DNA of 5,688 nucleotides from Caldifarciminota bacterium (GTDB lineage Bacteria; Hydrothermota; Tepidihabitantia; SM23-42). The stretch is from positions 1-5,688 of the forward strand of contig DAOVAN010000107.1 of the NCBI GenBank assembly GCA_030671005.1. Direction: 5' to 3'. The position numbers and the translations under genes were made by a program. The first letter of the stretch is position 1. The number at the start of each line of letters is the position of its first letter. The notes under the pieces were generated by a model. The model saw nothing but the letters and a program-made list of their open reading frames with translations. It did no database searches and was not told the DNA's origin. Shown one piece after another: positions 1 to 5,266 of the stretch.

Positions 1-74
1 CGAGTGGACGAAGGCGCGCGACTCGAAATCGCGTATCCCGCAAGGGATCGGGGGTTCAAATCCCTCTCTCTCCG
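1..74 (+). tRNA. tRNA-Ser (anticodon CGA), 5' end cut off by the window
   Basis: This is a serine tRNA reading UCG codons. The window opens in the D arm (CGAGTGG...GAAGGC, typical of tRNA-Ser), so roughly 11 nt of the 5' side (acceptor strand and start of the D arm) lie outside. The anticodon stem is 17-21 paired with 29-33. The loop CTCGAAA (22-28) carries anticodon CGA at 24-26. A long variable arm, ATCCC-GCAA-GGGAT, marks a class II tRNA. The T stem is 50-54 paired with 62-66 around TTCAAAT. The 3' acceptor strand TCTCTCC (67-73) is followed by the discriminator base G74, as in serine tRNAs. CCA is not encoded; the next bases are CTCCA. A repeat hairpin begins at the very next base. Confidence 0.93.
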
Positions 75-130
75 CTCCAGCTTCGCTGGAGATGATTACA
101 GAGATATACGAATAGATTACAGTGATAGTA
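75..130 (+). repeat. Hairpin plus GATTACAG-tail repeat, copy A
   Basis: A perfect 7-bp stem with a 3-nt loop, CTCCAGC-TTC-GCTGGAG (75-91), begins immediately after the tRNA. A tail follows in which GATTACAG plus (A/T)GATA occurs twice, at 94 and 115, a 21-nt period. The same architecture recurs at 173-216 and 5290-5340 with different stem sequences but matching tail words such as AATAGATTACAG and GATAGTA. There is no T tract after the hairpin, so it is not a standard intrinsic terminator, although a role in tRNA 3' processing cannot be excluded. The strand is assigned by the tail reading direction. Function is unknown. Confidence 0.6.
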
Positions 131-172
131 AAAGCGCCAAACCGTGATTGGTTTTCTTCGGTTCTCTCCGCT

Positions 173-216
173 TGCCATCTTCGATGGCATCGATTACGGT
201 GATAAAAAAATAGATT
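173..216 (+). repeat. Hairpin plus GATTACAG-tail repeat, copy B
   Basis: The stem TGCCATC-TTC-GATGGCA (173-189) has the same 7+3+7 geometry and the same TTC loop as copy A. Its sequence is different and fully complementary. The tail CGATTACGGTGATA then AAATAGATT aligns with the copy A tail. The ten bases just before it, TCTCTCCGCT at 163-172, are identical to bases 67-76, which are the tRNA-Ser 3' end plus two. Copies A and B with this flank therefore form a diverged direct duplication offset by 96 bp. Confidence 0.55.
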
Positions 217-375
217 CCCCGGCAAAGAAGCCCTCTCGTTTCCTCGAGACTTACAGCGCGATCCTCAAATTTGCATCCACACGGTGGTTAGAGTCCTGAG
301 GTTCATGGTTGAATCAAAGATTCAAGCAATAGTCATGTGGGCAAATTTGGGAACAGCGATGTGTCGGAATAAGCC
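217..375. other. Spacer without a recognisable gene
   Basis: No credible coding region, RNA gene or promoter was found here. The only structure noted is a perfect hairpin TTGAATC-AAA-GATTCAA at 309-325, again 7+3+7. It is followed by AGCAATAGT, which resembles the AGCAATAGT in the tail at 5332-5341. It may be a decayed relative of the hairpin/tail repeat, but the match is too short to be sure. Confidence 0.35.
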
Positions 376-496
376 GGGGACCGGCATACACTTTTACACT
401 TGTACGTTATCTGCTCACCATAACATTCCCAGTGCGGCGAAAAATGCAATTATAAAGAGGAGCTCAAAAAGTATAAAAGTGTATGCCTGTCACCCC
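376..496. repeat. 121-bp element with long imperfect terminal inverted repeats (MITE- or REP/RAYT-like)
   Basis: The left end starts GGGGACCGGCATACAC (376-391). The right end, read on the minus strand from 496, starts GGGGTGACAGGCATACAC. A 14-bp core GGCATACACTTTTA (383-396) is perfectly inverted at 474-487. With a 2-nt gap and a few mismatches the inverted ends extend to about 27-30 bp each. The roughly 60-bp interior has no reading frame worth keeping. Ends of the type GGGGACAGGC... resemble those of small non-autonomous elements mobilised by IS200-like/RAYT transposases; this is an analogy from memory, not a database match. No clear target-site duplication is visible. The right end abuts the T tract of the terminator at 497-528. 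Confidence 0.5.
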
Positions 497-528
497 AAAA
501 AAAGAGGCGGGCATAGCCCGCCTCTTTT
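497..528 (-). terminator. Intrinsic terminator of the small barrel-like protein gene
   Basis: A 13-bp perfect stem (500-512 with 516-528; GC-rich core GAGGCGGGC / GCCCGCCTC) has a 3-nt loop. On the minus strand it ends in a run of seven T, partly inside the stem. It starts 14 nt after the TAA of the gene at 543-1061, so that gene is its natural substrate. On the plus strand only TTTT follows, so any termination from that side would be weaker. Confidence 0.9.
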
Positions 529-542
529 CCTAGAATAGCTCG

Positions 543-1061
543 TTACATTCCAAAAGGTACTCTTATACCACCTTGGACGAAGAAGAAAGTATTACTCTCG
601 CTATCAATAGCTTCCGGGCTGATAGTGAGTAATTTGACACCTCCCTCTAGAAAACCGTTCACTCCACCAAAACCAACCATACCACCAACGCCACCTTTTA
701 GGTGCAGCGTTGAAACAGCATCAGAACCCCCATAAATAAAACCAATAGGTATATAGGGTTTAAACATCATCTGTGTTGGTATCCAGATAACTATGTCGCC
801 GTAAACACCGGTACCGAATTTGTAGTTGTTACCGCCATCGTCTTCACCAATTATGTTATATTCAACCAAGCCGCAACGCAGACCGAGCACTGGTATGATA
901 GGAACCTCAAGGTCAATGAGCACTGAGGGATAAGAAATATCCACTGTGTCCATGAATCCACGCGGCTCATTTATGGTATACTGTACCCCAAGCCCGATTG
1001 AGGCACCATATAGACCGCTCAACATTCCTACCGCTACTGCTATGGCAAAAAGCTTCTTCAT
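543..1061 (-). CDS. Small exported protein, probable outer-membrane beta-barrel
   Basis: The 172-residue product begins with a clear Sec signal peptide: KK at 2-3, a hydrophobic core at about 4-18, and probable cleavage after LYGA (residue 20). The mature part of about 150 residues is rich in glycine and alternating hydrophobic residues. Short strand-like stretches such as SIGLGVQYTI, VYGDIVIWIP, MMFKPYIPIGFIYGG and FFFVQGGIRVPFG are separated by polar turns such as GEDDGGNN (72-79). This fits a small barrel of the OmpA/OmpW size class, but I recognise no family. It ends in PFGM rather than the usual terminal aromatic residue. The ATG is fixed by AAAGGAGGT (1065-1073) just upstream. It is a single-gene unit with its own promoter and terminator. 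Function is unknown. Confidence 0.8.
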   Translation of the reverse strand: MKKLFAIAVAVGMLSGLYGASIGLGVQYTINEPRGFMDTVDISYPSVLIDLEVPIIPVLGLRCGLVEYNIIGEDDGGNNYKFGTGVYGDIVIWIPTQMMFKPYIPIGFIYGGSDAVSTLHLKGGVGGMVGFGGVNGFLEGGVKLLTISPEAIDSESNTFFFVQGGIRVPFGM

Positions 1062-1084
1062 TTTACCTCCTTTTTCTTAAATGA

Positions 1085-1113
1085 ATTATATTAAACAATT
1101 TAACATTTGTCAA
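1085..1113 (-). promoter_or_regulatory. Consensus sigma70-type promoter for the barrel-like protein gene
   Basis: On the minus strand, TTGACA (1108-1113) and TATAAT (1085-1090) are separated by exactly 17 nt. Both hexamers match the consensus perfectly. Transcription would start near 1078, giving a leader of about 17 nt that contains the strong ribosome binding site AAAGGAGGT (1065-1073). This suggests high constitutive expression, as expected for an abundant envelope protein. Confidence 0.88.
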
Positions 1114-1137
1114 GGCCTTTGGTAGTCATCTTTCTCT

Positions 1138-2325
1138 CTAACTACCATCTTTCTTTCTGATCTCTGCCGCAATGAAATCTGCGGTCAACGGGTCTCCCAA
1201 GTTGATGAAATAGAGTACCCACCTCTTCCTTATTTTCCTCGAAACAAGGATTTTAGTACCATCATTCGAAAGTTTTGGATTCCAATCGGGCCAGGGATTA
1301 TTGGTGAGCCGTACCAGATGCTTTCTCTTTACATTATATCTGTACAGCTCCCATTCGCCATCCATATTCGATTTGAAAAAAAGATTCTCCCCTACCAAGG
1401 TCGGGTCATTGTCGTCGCCCGGGCTTGAGAAGAGAAGTTCTTCAGCACCCCCGTCTCTTCTCATCACGTAGATATCTTCGCTACCGTTTCTTTTCGAAGA
1501 AAAAATAATCGACTGACCATTTGGAGTGAATCGCGGAAAGCCATCCCAATAATCGTTATCGGTTAGACGGCGCGTTTTCTTGTTCTCTATGTTGATCACA
1601 TATATCTCCCATTTATATGGGTTGTCCGCATTGGAAACAAACGCCACTTCCTTTCCATCCGGCGCGAACGCGGGCGCAAAATCCTGTGCTGAGTTATCGG
1701 TCAGTTTTCGAATCTCTTTTGTATCTAGATTATAAAGATACAACTCCTCGTCGCCATCATGATTTGAAACATAAGCAATATAATCGCCATCCGGTGAAAA
1801 ATCAGGGTCAGTATTCATGCCTCCGTGGATTATCCGTGTCAAGTCACTACCATCGAGTTTGGATAGGTACATGTTAGCTCGGTCCTGTTTGGAGGCAGCG
1901 ACTGCAATCAACTCACCTTCCGGGCTAAATGCTCCCTTGAATTGATTCATCTTACGCATTGGAATAACACTTGATGGATAGGGTTCAATATTGAGTATCC
2001 CGGCCACTAGCTCCCTCAATTCACGGTCATTCTTGAAATCGGAACGCAGCTCTACGAGTCTCACATAGTGTTCTAGTGTGCTTTCGGTAGAATCGAGATG
2101 TATGTAGGTCAAACATAGATTGTAGTGAACCTCGGGGTTTAGGGAATCTCTTTCAAGAGCGACTTTCAATGATTTTAGTGCCTTGCCATATGCACCTTTA
2201 TTCAACGCTTCAATGCCCAACTGGAGATCACTCTTTCGGGCACAAGTACTTAGAATGACAATCATTACTATGCAATAGAGTAGCTTTGCATAGTATCTTC
2301 TAGTTTCTGCACATCTTTTTCTCAT
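1138..2325 (-). CDS. TPR and TolB-like (PD40) beta-propeller lipoprotein
   Basis: The 395-residue product has a basic N-terminus, a hydrophobic segment (15-26) and a lipobox-like LSTC with the acceptor Cys at 28, so it is probably a lipoprotein; Thr at -1 is less usual. Residues 32-95 look like TPR helices (NKGAYGKALKSLKVAL, PEVHYNLCLTYIHL). From about 125 to 378 there are PD40/WD40-like blades with the marker F(S/A/T)P(D/E/N)G at 133, 176, 220 and 266, a degenerate one near 311 and LSNDG at 352. This gives about six blades, as in the TolB propeller. Strand ends such as ELYLYNLDTKEIRKLTDN are typical. Such proteins usually mediate protein contacts in the periplasm; the partner is unknown, and it is not TolB itself because the TolB N-domain is absent. 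The start has a weak GAGAAG 2 nt upstream and overlaps the pdxA end by 26 bp, implying coupled translation. Confidence 0.85.
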   Translation of the reverse strand: MRKRCAETRRYYAKLLYCIVMIVILSTCARKSDLQLGIEALNKGAYGKALKSLKVALERDSLNPEVHYNLCLTYIHLDSTESTLEHYVRLVELRSDFKNDRELRELVAGILNIEPYPSSVIPMRKMNQFKGAFSPEGELIAVAASKQDRANMYLSKLDGSDLTRIIHGGMNTDPDFSPDGDYIAYVSNHDGDEELYLYNLDTKEIRKLTDNSAQDFAPAFAPDGKEVAFVSNADNPYKWEIYVINIENKKTRRLTDNDYWDGFPRFTPNGQSIIFSSKRNGSEDIYVMRRDGGAEELLFSSPGDDNDPTLVGENLFFKSNMDGEWELYRYNVKRKHLVRLTNNPWPDWNPKLSNDGTKILVSRKIRKRWVLYFINLGDPLTADFIAAEIRKKDGS

Positions 2326-3232
2326 ATCTTCTCAGGTTATTATAAAGTCTCTTACCCACCCGGATTGCAGCCATGAAGCCAGAAACCTCGGCACACCCCT
2401 TGCCCGCAATGTCCAAAGCCGCACCACACAGTGGTGATAATCTTATGATCGGTAGTCCGAGCGTGAAATTCAGCCCATCCTTCTTGGATTTCAGAAAAAC
2501 CATGGCTTGATCATGGTAGATCGCGACAAAGCCATCGAAGTGACGCCCAAAAAGCGTATCTGCAGGAAAGGGTCCAGAAACTTGGATACCCTTTCTCGCA
2601 GCTTGCAGAACGCCTTGCTTTATTTCTTCATCCTCACCCATACTGAATTCGAATGAATGCGGATTCACCGCAGATACTGCTATCGTAGGATTTTCGATGC
2701 CGAAATATCGCCTCAATCCCCGTTCAAAGAAGACTATCTTTTTAGATATCGTAGAAGCGTGGAGTTTTCTGAAAACATGCCGCAAAGGCAAATGCGTGGT
2801 CAGAAGCATAATCCTTTTATCTTTCCATATTCCGGTCATCCCGTAATCATGTATTCTGAAGAATCGTGCAAAATACTCGGTGTGTCCAATGAAACCAGGA
2901 ATAACTGAGCGCATTGTTGCTTTGACAATCGGCGCAGTGATTATTATGTCCACCCCGGATTCTAATGCACTTTGCATGGACTGTAAAGCAACACATGCTG
3001 TCATCTTTGTGCTCTTACCGTATTCGAACCTAACATCCTCAGTGACCTCCATGACGCTTGATTTTATAGCTGAGTAGCTACGAAGCAAATGTAGGTCGCG
3101 TGCCGTTTTCTTCAAGACCTTGCTGTTGCCAAATATTGAATATTCTGCTATACCCTTGAGTCTAGGGAGTGAACGTAACACTAGTTCAGGACCAATGCCT
3201 GCTGGATCGCCGATGGTTATACCTATTTTCAT
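2300..3232 (-). CDS. pdxA: 4-hydroxythreonine-4-phosphate dehydrogenase (PdxA family)
   Basis: PdxA oxidises 4-phosphohydroxy-L-threonine with NAD(P) and the product decarboxylates, feeding PdxJ in pyridoxal-phosphate synthesis in the cytoplasm. The 310 residues are slightly shorter than E. coli PdxA (about 329). Family marks seen are GDPAGIGPE (8-16), GHTE (116-119, phosphate-binding His-Thr), the three metal-ligand histidines in TTHLPL (H147), NPH (H192) and YHDQ (H240), PADTLF (223-228), and K248, N255 and R264 around LNFTLGLPIIRLSP, then DIAGKG (274-279). Two usually conserved stretches differ: NPHAGE is NPHSFE, and SPDHGTA is SPLCGAA (266-272). The ATG is the only start after an in-frame stop and has no Shine-Dalgarno sequence. 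The gene lies 69 bp after the S4-protein gene and overlaps the next gene. A PdxA2-type sugar-acid dehydrogenase is an alternative that sequence alone does not exclude. Confidence 0.9.
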   Translation of the reverse strand: MKIGITIGDPAGIGPELVLRSLPRLKGIAEYSIFGNSKVLKKTARDLHLLRSYSAIKSSVMEVTEDVRFEYGKSTKMTACVALQSMQSALESGVDIIITAPIVKATMRSVIPGFIGHTEYFARFFRIHDYGMTGIWKDKRIMLLTTHLPLRHVFRKLHASTISKKIVFFERGLRRYFGIENPTIAVSAVNPHSFEFSMGEDEEIKQGVLQAARKGIQVSGPFPADTLFGRHFDGFVAIYHDQAMVFLKSKKDGLNFTLGLPIIRLSPLCGAALDIAGKGCAEVSGFMAAIRVGKRLYNNLRRYEKKMCRN

Positions 3233-3301
3233 ATGACCATTGAGTAGCTACAGTACTTGCTCAGACGATGCAGTCCATCACTTACGTTTCGCATCAAACG
3301 G

Positions 3302-3559
3302 TTAGCCTCTGCCTGCAGATTTCTCCTCATAATATCGATGTCTTTCATCCTTCTTGATATTACCGGATGGAACCACTAAAACCTCGTATTGTTTCACGCC
3401 CTTCATCGTTTCTATTTCGATAATGTCCCCTGCACATATATGCTTCGAGGGTTTTGTGTATCGACCGTTGATTTTGATATATCTCTTGTCACAGAGTTCT
3501 TTGGCCACGCCTCGTTGCTTCAAGAGCAGTGTTTTCTTCAAGAATTGGTCAATACGCAC
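3302..3559 (-). CDS. rqcP: S4-domain RNA-binding protein, RqcP/YabO (Hsp15-like) family
   Basis: This 85-residue protein consists almost entirely of an S4 domain. The N-terminus MRIDQFLKKTLLLKQRGVAK, then INGRYTKPSKHICAGDIIEI, aligns closely by eye with B. subtilis RqcP (86 residues, MRLDKFLKVSRLIKRRTLAK). R2, D4, R16 and the ING...KPS...GD segment are kept. RqcP works in ribosome-associated quality control: it binds the 50S subunit carrying a stalled peptidyl-tRNA and helps RqcH add alanine tails. The longer Hsp15 proteins (about 130 residues) bind similar 50S complexes and are the main alternative. The C-terminal 20 residues are charged and probably disordered. The start is GTG, fixed by the family N-terminus. 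It lacks a Shine-Dalgarno sequence and sits just after a promoter, so the mRNA may be leaderless. It is the first gene of the unit running into pdxA. Confidence 0.85.
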   Translation of the reverse strand: MRIDQFLKKTLLLKQRGVAKELCDKRYIKINGRYTKPSKHICAGDIIEIETMKGVKQYEVLVVPSGNIKKDERHRYYEEKSAGRG

Positions 3560-3564
3560 ACAAA

Positions 3565-3592
3565 ATTATAGGAAAATAGGTAACGAAGTCAA
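3565..3592 (-). promoter_or_regulatory. Promoter of the S4 protein-pdxA-propeller unit
   Basis: On the minus strand, TTGACT (3587-3592) and a perfect TATAAT (3565-3570) are spaced 16 nt apart. Only five bases (TTTGT) separate the -10 box from the GTG start at 3559. Initiation at the normal distance would fall at about 3558-3559, on the start codon itself, which predicts a leaderless transcript. Confidence 0.75.
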
Positions 3593-3616
3593 TACATCTT
3601 GGGGCACAGAAGAACT

Positions 3617-3763
3617 GAGATTGCCACACAATTTTATTGCAATCTTACGGGGCGGGTCGTTCGCAATGACATGAAATCGTCTGCTTTCTCCCATGCGTCG
3701 CGTCGCCCTTTGATAAACTCCCATCAGAACATCTCGGGAGAAACAGGGCTTCTCGCGATGACA
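3617..3763. repeat. Degenerate CGCAATGACA-type intergenic repeat
   Basis: The spacer between the divergent promoters carries GAGATTGC (3617-3624), inverted as GCAATCTT at 3639-3646. It also has TTCGCAATGACA (3660-3671) and a second related word TTCTCGCGATGACA (3750-3763). Words of this type (GAGATTGC ... CGCAATGACA, or TGTCATTGCG on the other strand) are known to me from dispersed palindromic intergenic repeats in many bacteria, where they often yield false ORFs containing peptides like VIA or CH(C/R)E. The copy here is diverged. No promoter or RNA gene was recognised inside it. Confidence 0.45.
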
Positions 3764-3846
3764 AAAGGTGGTTCGTTTTCTCTTATGCACCGCAAATGCA
3801 ATATAGACAAGCCACCGCGCAACACGTAATTGTCCTCTGAAAGGGG

Positions 3847-3874
3847 TTGACAAATTGCCGATTTTTGTTATAAT
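3847..3874 (+). promoter_or_regulatory. Consensus sigma70-type promoter for the sugar transferase
   Basis: TTGACA (3847-3852) and TATAAT (3869-3874) are both perfect and are spaced 16 nt apart. Transcription should start near 3881, giving a leader of about 72 nt before the ATG at 3953. This promoter is divergent from the one at 3565-3592, with about 255 bp between their -35 boxes. Confidence 0.88.
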
Positions 3875-3880
3875 TTACCA

Positions 3881-3952
3881 CTCACAAGGAGGTATTTAGC
3901 GACATCTTAGATGTAGGTCAAAGGAGGCCTTTAACGACCCTATAGATGTTGG
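3881..3952 (+). promoter_or_regulatory. Unusual 5' leader with duplicated Shine-Dalgarno blocks
   Basis: Two related 29-nt blocks start with AAGGAGG at 3886 and 3921 and end with AGATGT; 22 of 29 positions agree at a period of 35. The first block is followed by ATGTAG (3911-3916), a start codon directly followed by a stop. The second AAGGAGG lies 25 nt before the ATG at 3953, which is too far for normal initiation. It can be folded into a hairpin, GGTC-AAAGG (3916-3924) with CCTTT...GACC (3928-3939). ACATC (3902-3906) can pair with GATGT at 3910-3914 or with the copy at 3945-3949, so alternative folds are possible. No known riboswitch class was recognised. Confidence 0.45.
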
Positions 3953-5260
3953 ATGTCCCGCAAAGTAGAATTATCCATAACGCTCGCTGGTGATGCATTG
4001 GGGTTGACTCTAGCGTTTGTAGTAAGCTGGAGGGCATCAGGCATTGACCATTCCCTATTAAGTCCACACACAATAGTTGCTGGTAGTCTTCTTCTTGTCT
4101 ACTGGCTCTTTCTGTTTCAAAGTTCCAATCTATACCTCACTCGGCCAAAGATTCAATTGATGAACGAAATATTCAGAATGTTACAGGTGATTGTAATTGG
4201 CTTGATCATCATCATCGCGGCTGCGGTCATCGTCAACATAGATTTCATAAAAGCAAGAGGTTTTATCCCGGCATACGCAATAGTACTAACATCACTGTTA
4301 GCCTGGCGCTTCCTCTGGCGGGGGCTCGTCGGTGAATACATCAAGCCTAGACGAGGCAAAGTAGTCATATTCCATAACGGCGACGTGACTCATGAACACG
4401 GCTATTTCAATGTGGTCGAGAGGTTCAGCCTCAGCAAATATCATCAATCAATTCCTAAACACCTCCTCAATGACAACGACCTTGATGGGATACTCATTGA
4501 CGGCAACGGTGTACACCATGAAGAAATATTGAGAATCATCTCCACCTATGCCGAAACAAAATATGAAATATATGTCTCGCCGAAACTATATCCCATTATC
4601 TATCACTATTCACTGGTTGAAAAAGTGGACAACTCCCCATTCCTTAAAGTCATCTTTCATCCTTTATCAAGCTGGGATCGATTTCTTAAGAGAGTAATGG
4701 ATATCGCGATTTCGATTGTATCATTAGTCATATTGTCACCAATTCTAACTCTCATTGGTATCTTCATTAAGATTGACACCCCCGGACCGGTATTCCACAC
4801 ACAAGAAAGAGTCGGGTTGCGAGGCAAGAAATTCACGCTGATCAAATTCCGCTCCATGATCAGCGATGCTGAGAAACACACCGGTCCAGTGTGGGCTGAA
4901 AAAAATGACAAAAGAATAACCAGAATCGGACGCGTCATAAGACCATTCCGGCTAGATGAATTGCCTCAAATCGTGAATGTCCTTAGAGGCGAGATGAGTT
5001 TTGTCGGACCACGGCCAGAAAGACCAGCATTTGTCGATAATCTCAGAAAGTCGATACCCTTTTATGGTTTGAGGCTGACCGTTCATCCTGGTATTACAGG
5101 CTGGGCTCAGGTCAAGCACACCTATGACCAATCGGTTGATGACGTGAAGAAGAAATTGGAATTCGATCTTGAATATATTAACAACATGTCAATCCGGTTG
5201 GACCTGAAGATTTTCTTGAAAACAGTACTGACTGTGCTCAAAAAAGAAGGAGCACATTAA
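3953..5260 (+). CDS. Polyprenyl-phosphate sugar phosphotransferase (WbaP/WcaJ-like initiating glycosyltransferase)
   Basis: This membrane enzyme moves a sugar-1-phosphate from a nucleotide sugar to undecaprenyl phosphate, the first step of exopolysaccharide, capsule or O-antigen synthesis. The 435 residues have four N-terminal membrane segments (about 8-26, 40-56, 76-96, 104-121), a soluble middle region (134-235) and a bacterial sugar transferase domain (245-435). In the last are the re-entrant helix KRVMDIAISIVSLVILSP (246-263), PGPVFHTQERVG, KFRSM (298-302), RITRIGR, the catalytic pair D335-E336 in RLDELPQ, SFVGPRPERP (349-358), PGITGWAQV and the C-terminal DLEYINNMS. The pattern fits the Wzx/Wzy and PEP-CTERM-associated branch. 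The middle region is short and lacks the usual glycine-rich Rossmann loop. The sugar cannot be read from the sequence. ATG 3953 is the only in-frame start after the stop at 3932-3934, and the ribosome binding site is oddly placed. Confidence 0.92.
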   Translation: MSRKVELSITLAGDALGLTLAFVVSWRASGIDHSLLSPHTIVAGSLLLVYWLFLFQSSNLYLTRPKIQLMNEIFRMLQVIVIGLIIIIAAAVIVNIDFIKARGFIPAYAIVLTSLLAWRFLWRGLVGEYIKPRRGKVVIFHNGDVTHEHGYFNVVERFSLSKYHQSIPKHLLNDNDLDGILIDGNGVHHEEILRIISTYAETKYEIYVSPKLYPIIYHYSLVEKVDNSPFLKVIFHPLSSWDRFLKRVMDIAISIVSLVILSPILTLIGIFIKIDTPGPVFHTQERVGLRGKKFTLIKFRSMISDAEKHTGPVWAEKNDKRITRIGRVIRPFRLDELPQIVNVLRGEMSFVGPRPERPAFVDNLRKSIPFYGLRLTVHPGITGWAQVKHTYDQSVDDVKKKLEFDLEYINNMSIRLDLKIFLKTVLTVLKKEGAH

Positions 5261-5266
5261 TACTGT

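Noticed and set aside
94..130. GATTACAG repeats considered as a CRISPR array
   Set aside because: Units are short and imperfect with a 21-nt period and no uniform unique spacers; no cas genes nearby.
284..538. 84-codon plus-strand open frame
   Set aside because: It runs through both ends of the inverted-repeat element and the whole terminator stem, has no ribosome binding site and no protein-like composition.
2339..2344. TATAAT on the minus strand about 14 nt upstream of the lipoprotein start
   Set aside because: No acceptable -35 box 15-19 nt upstream and it lies inside pdxA; an internal promoter is possible but not supported.
3071..3251. 11-nt direct repeat TGAGTAGCTAC at 3071 and 3241
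   Set aside because: Short, one copy is inside pdxA coding sequence, and no larger context is shared; probably chance.
3599..3829. Plus-strand open frame in the same spacer
   Set aside because: It lies within the repeat, has no ribosome binding site, and is upstream of and unrelated to the sugar transferase promoter.
3566..3853. 95-codon minus-strand open frame between the divergent promoters
   Set aside because: It is translated from the CGCAATGACA-type repeat (peptides such as FHVIANDPP and FCHREKP are typical of that) and contains both promoters' core regions.
3881..3952. Leader considered as a known riboswitch (for example c-di-GMP)
   Set aside because: The conserved core motifs of the riboswitch classes I know are absent; only simple hairpins and a duplication are seen.
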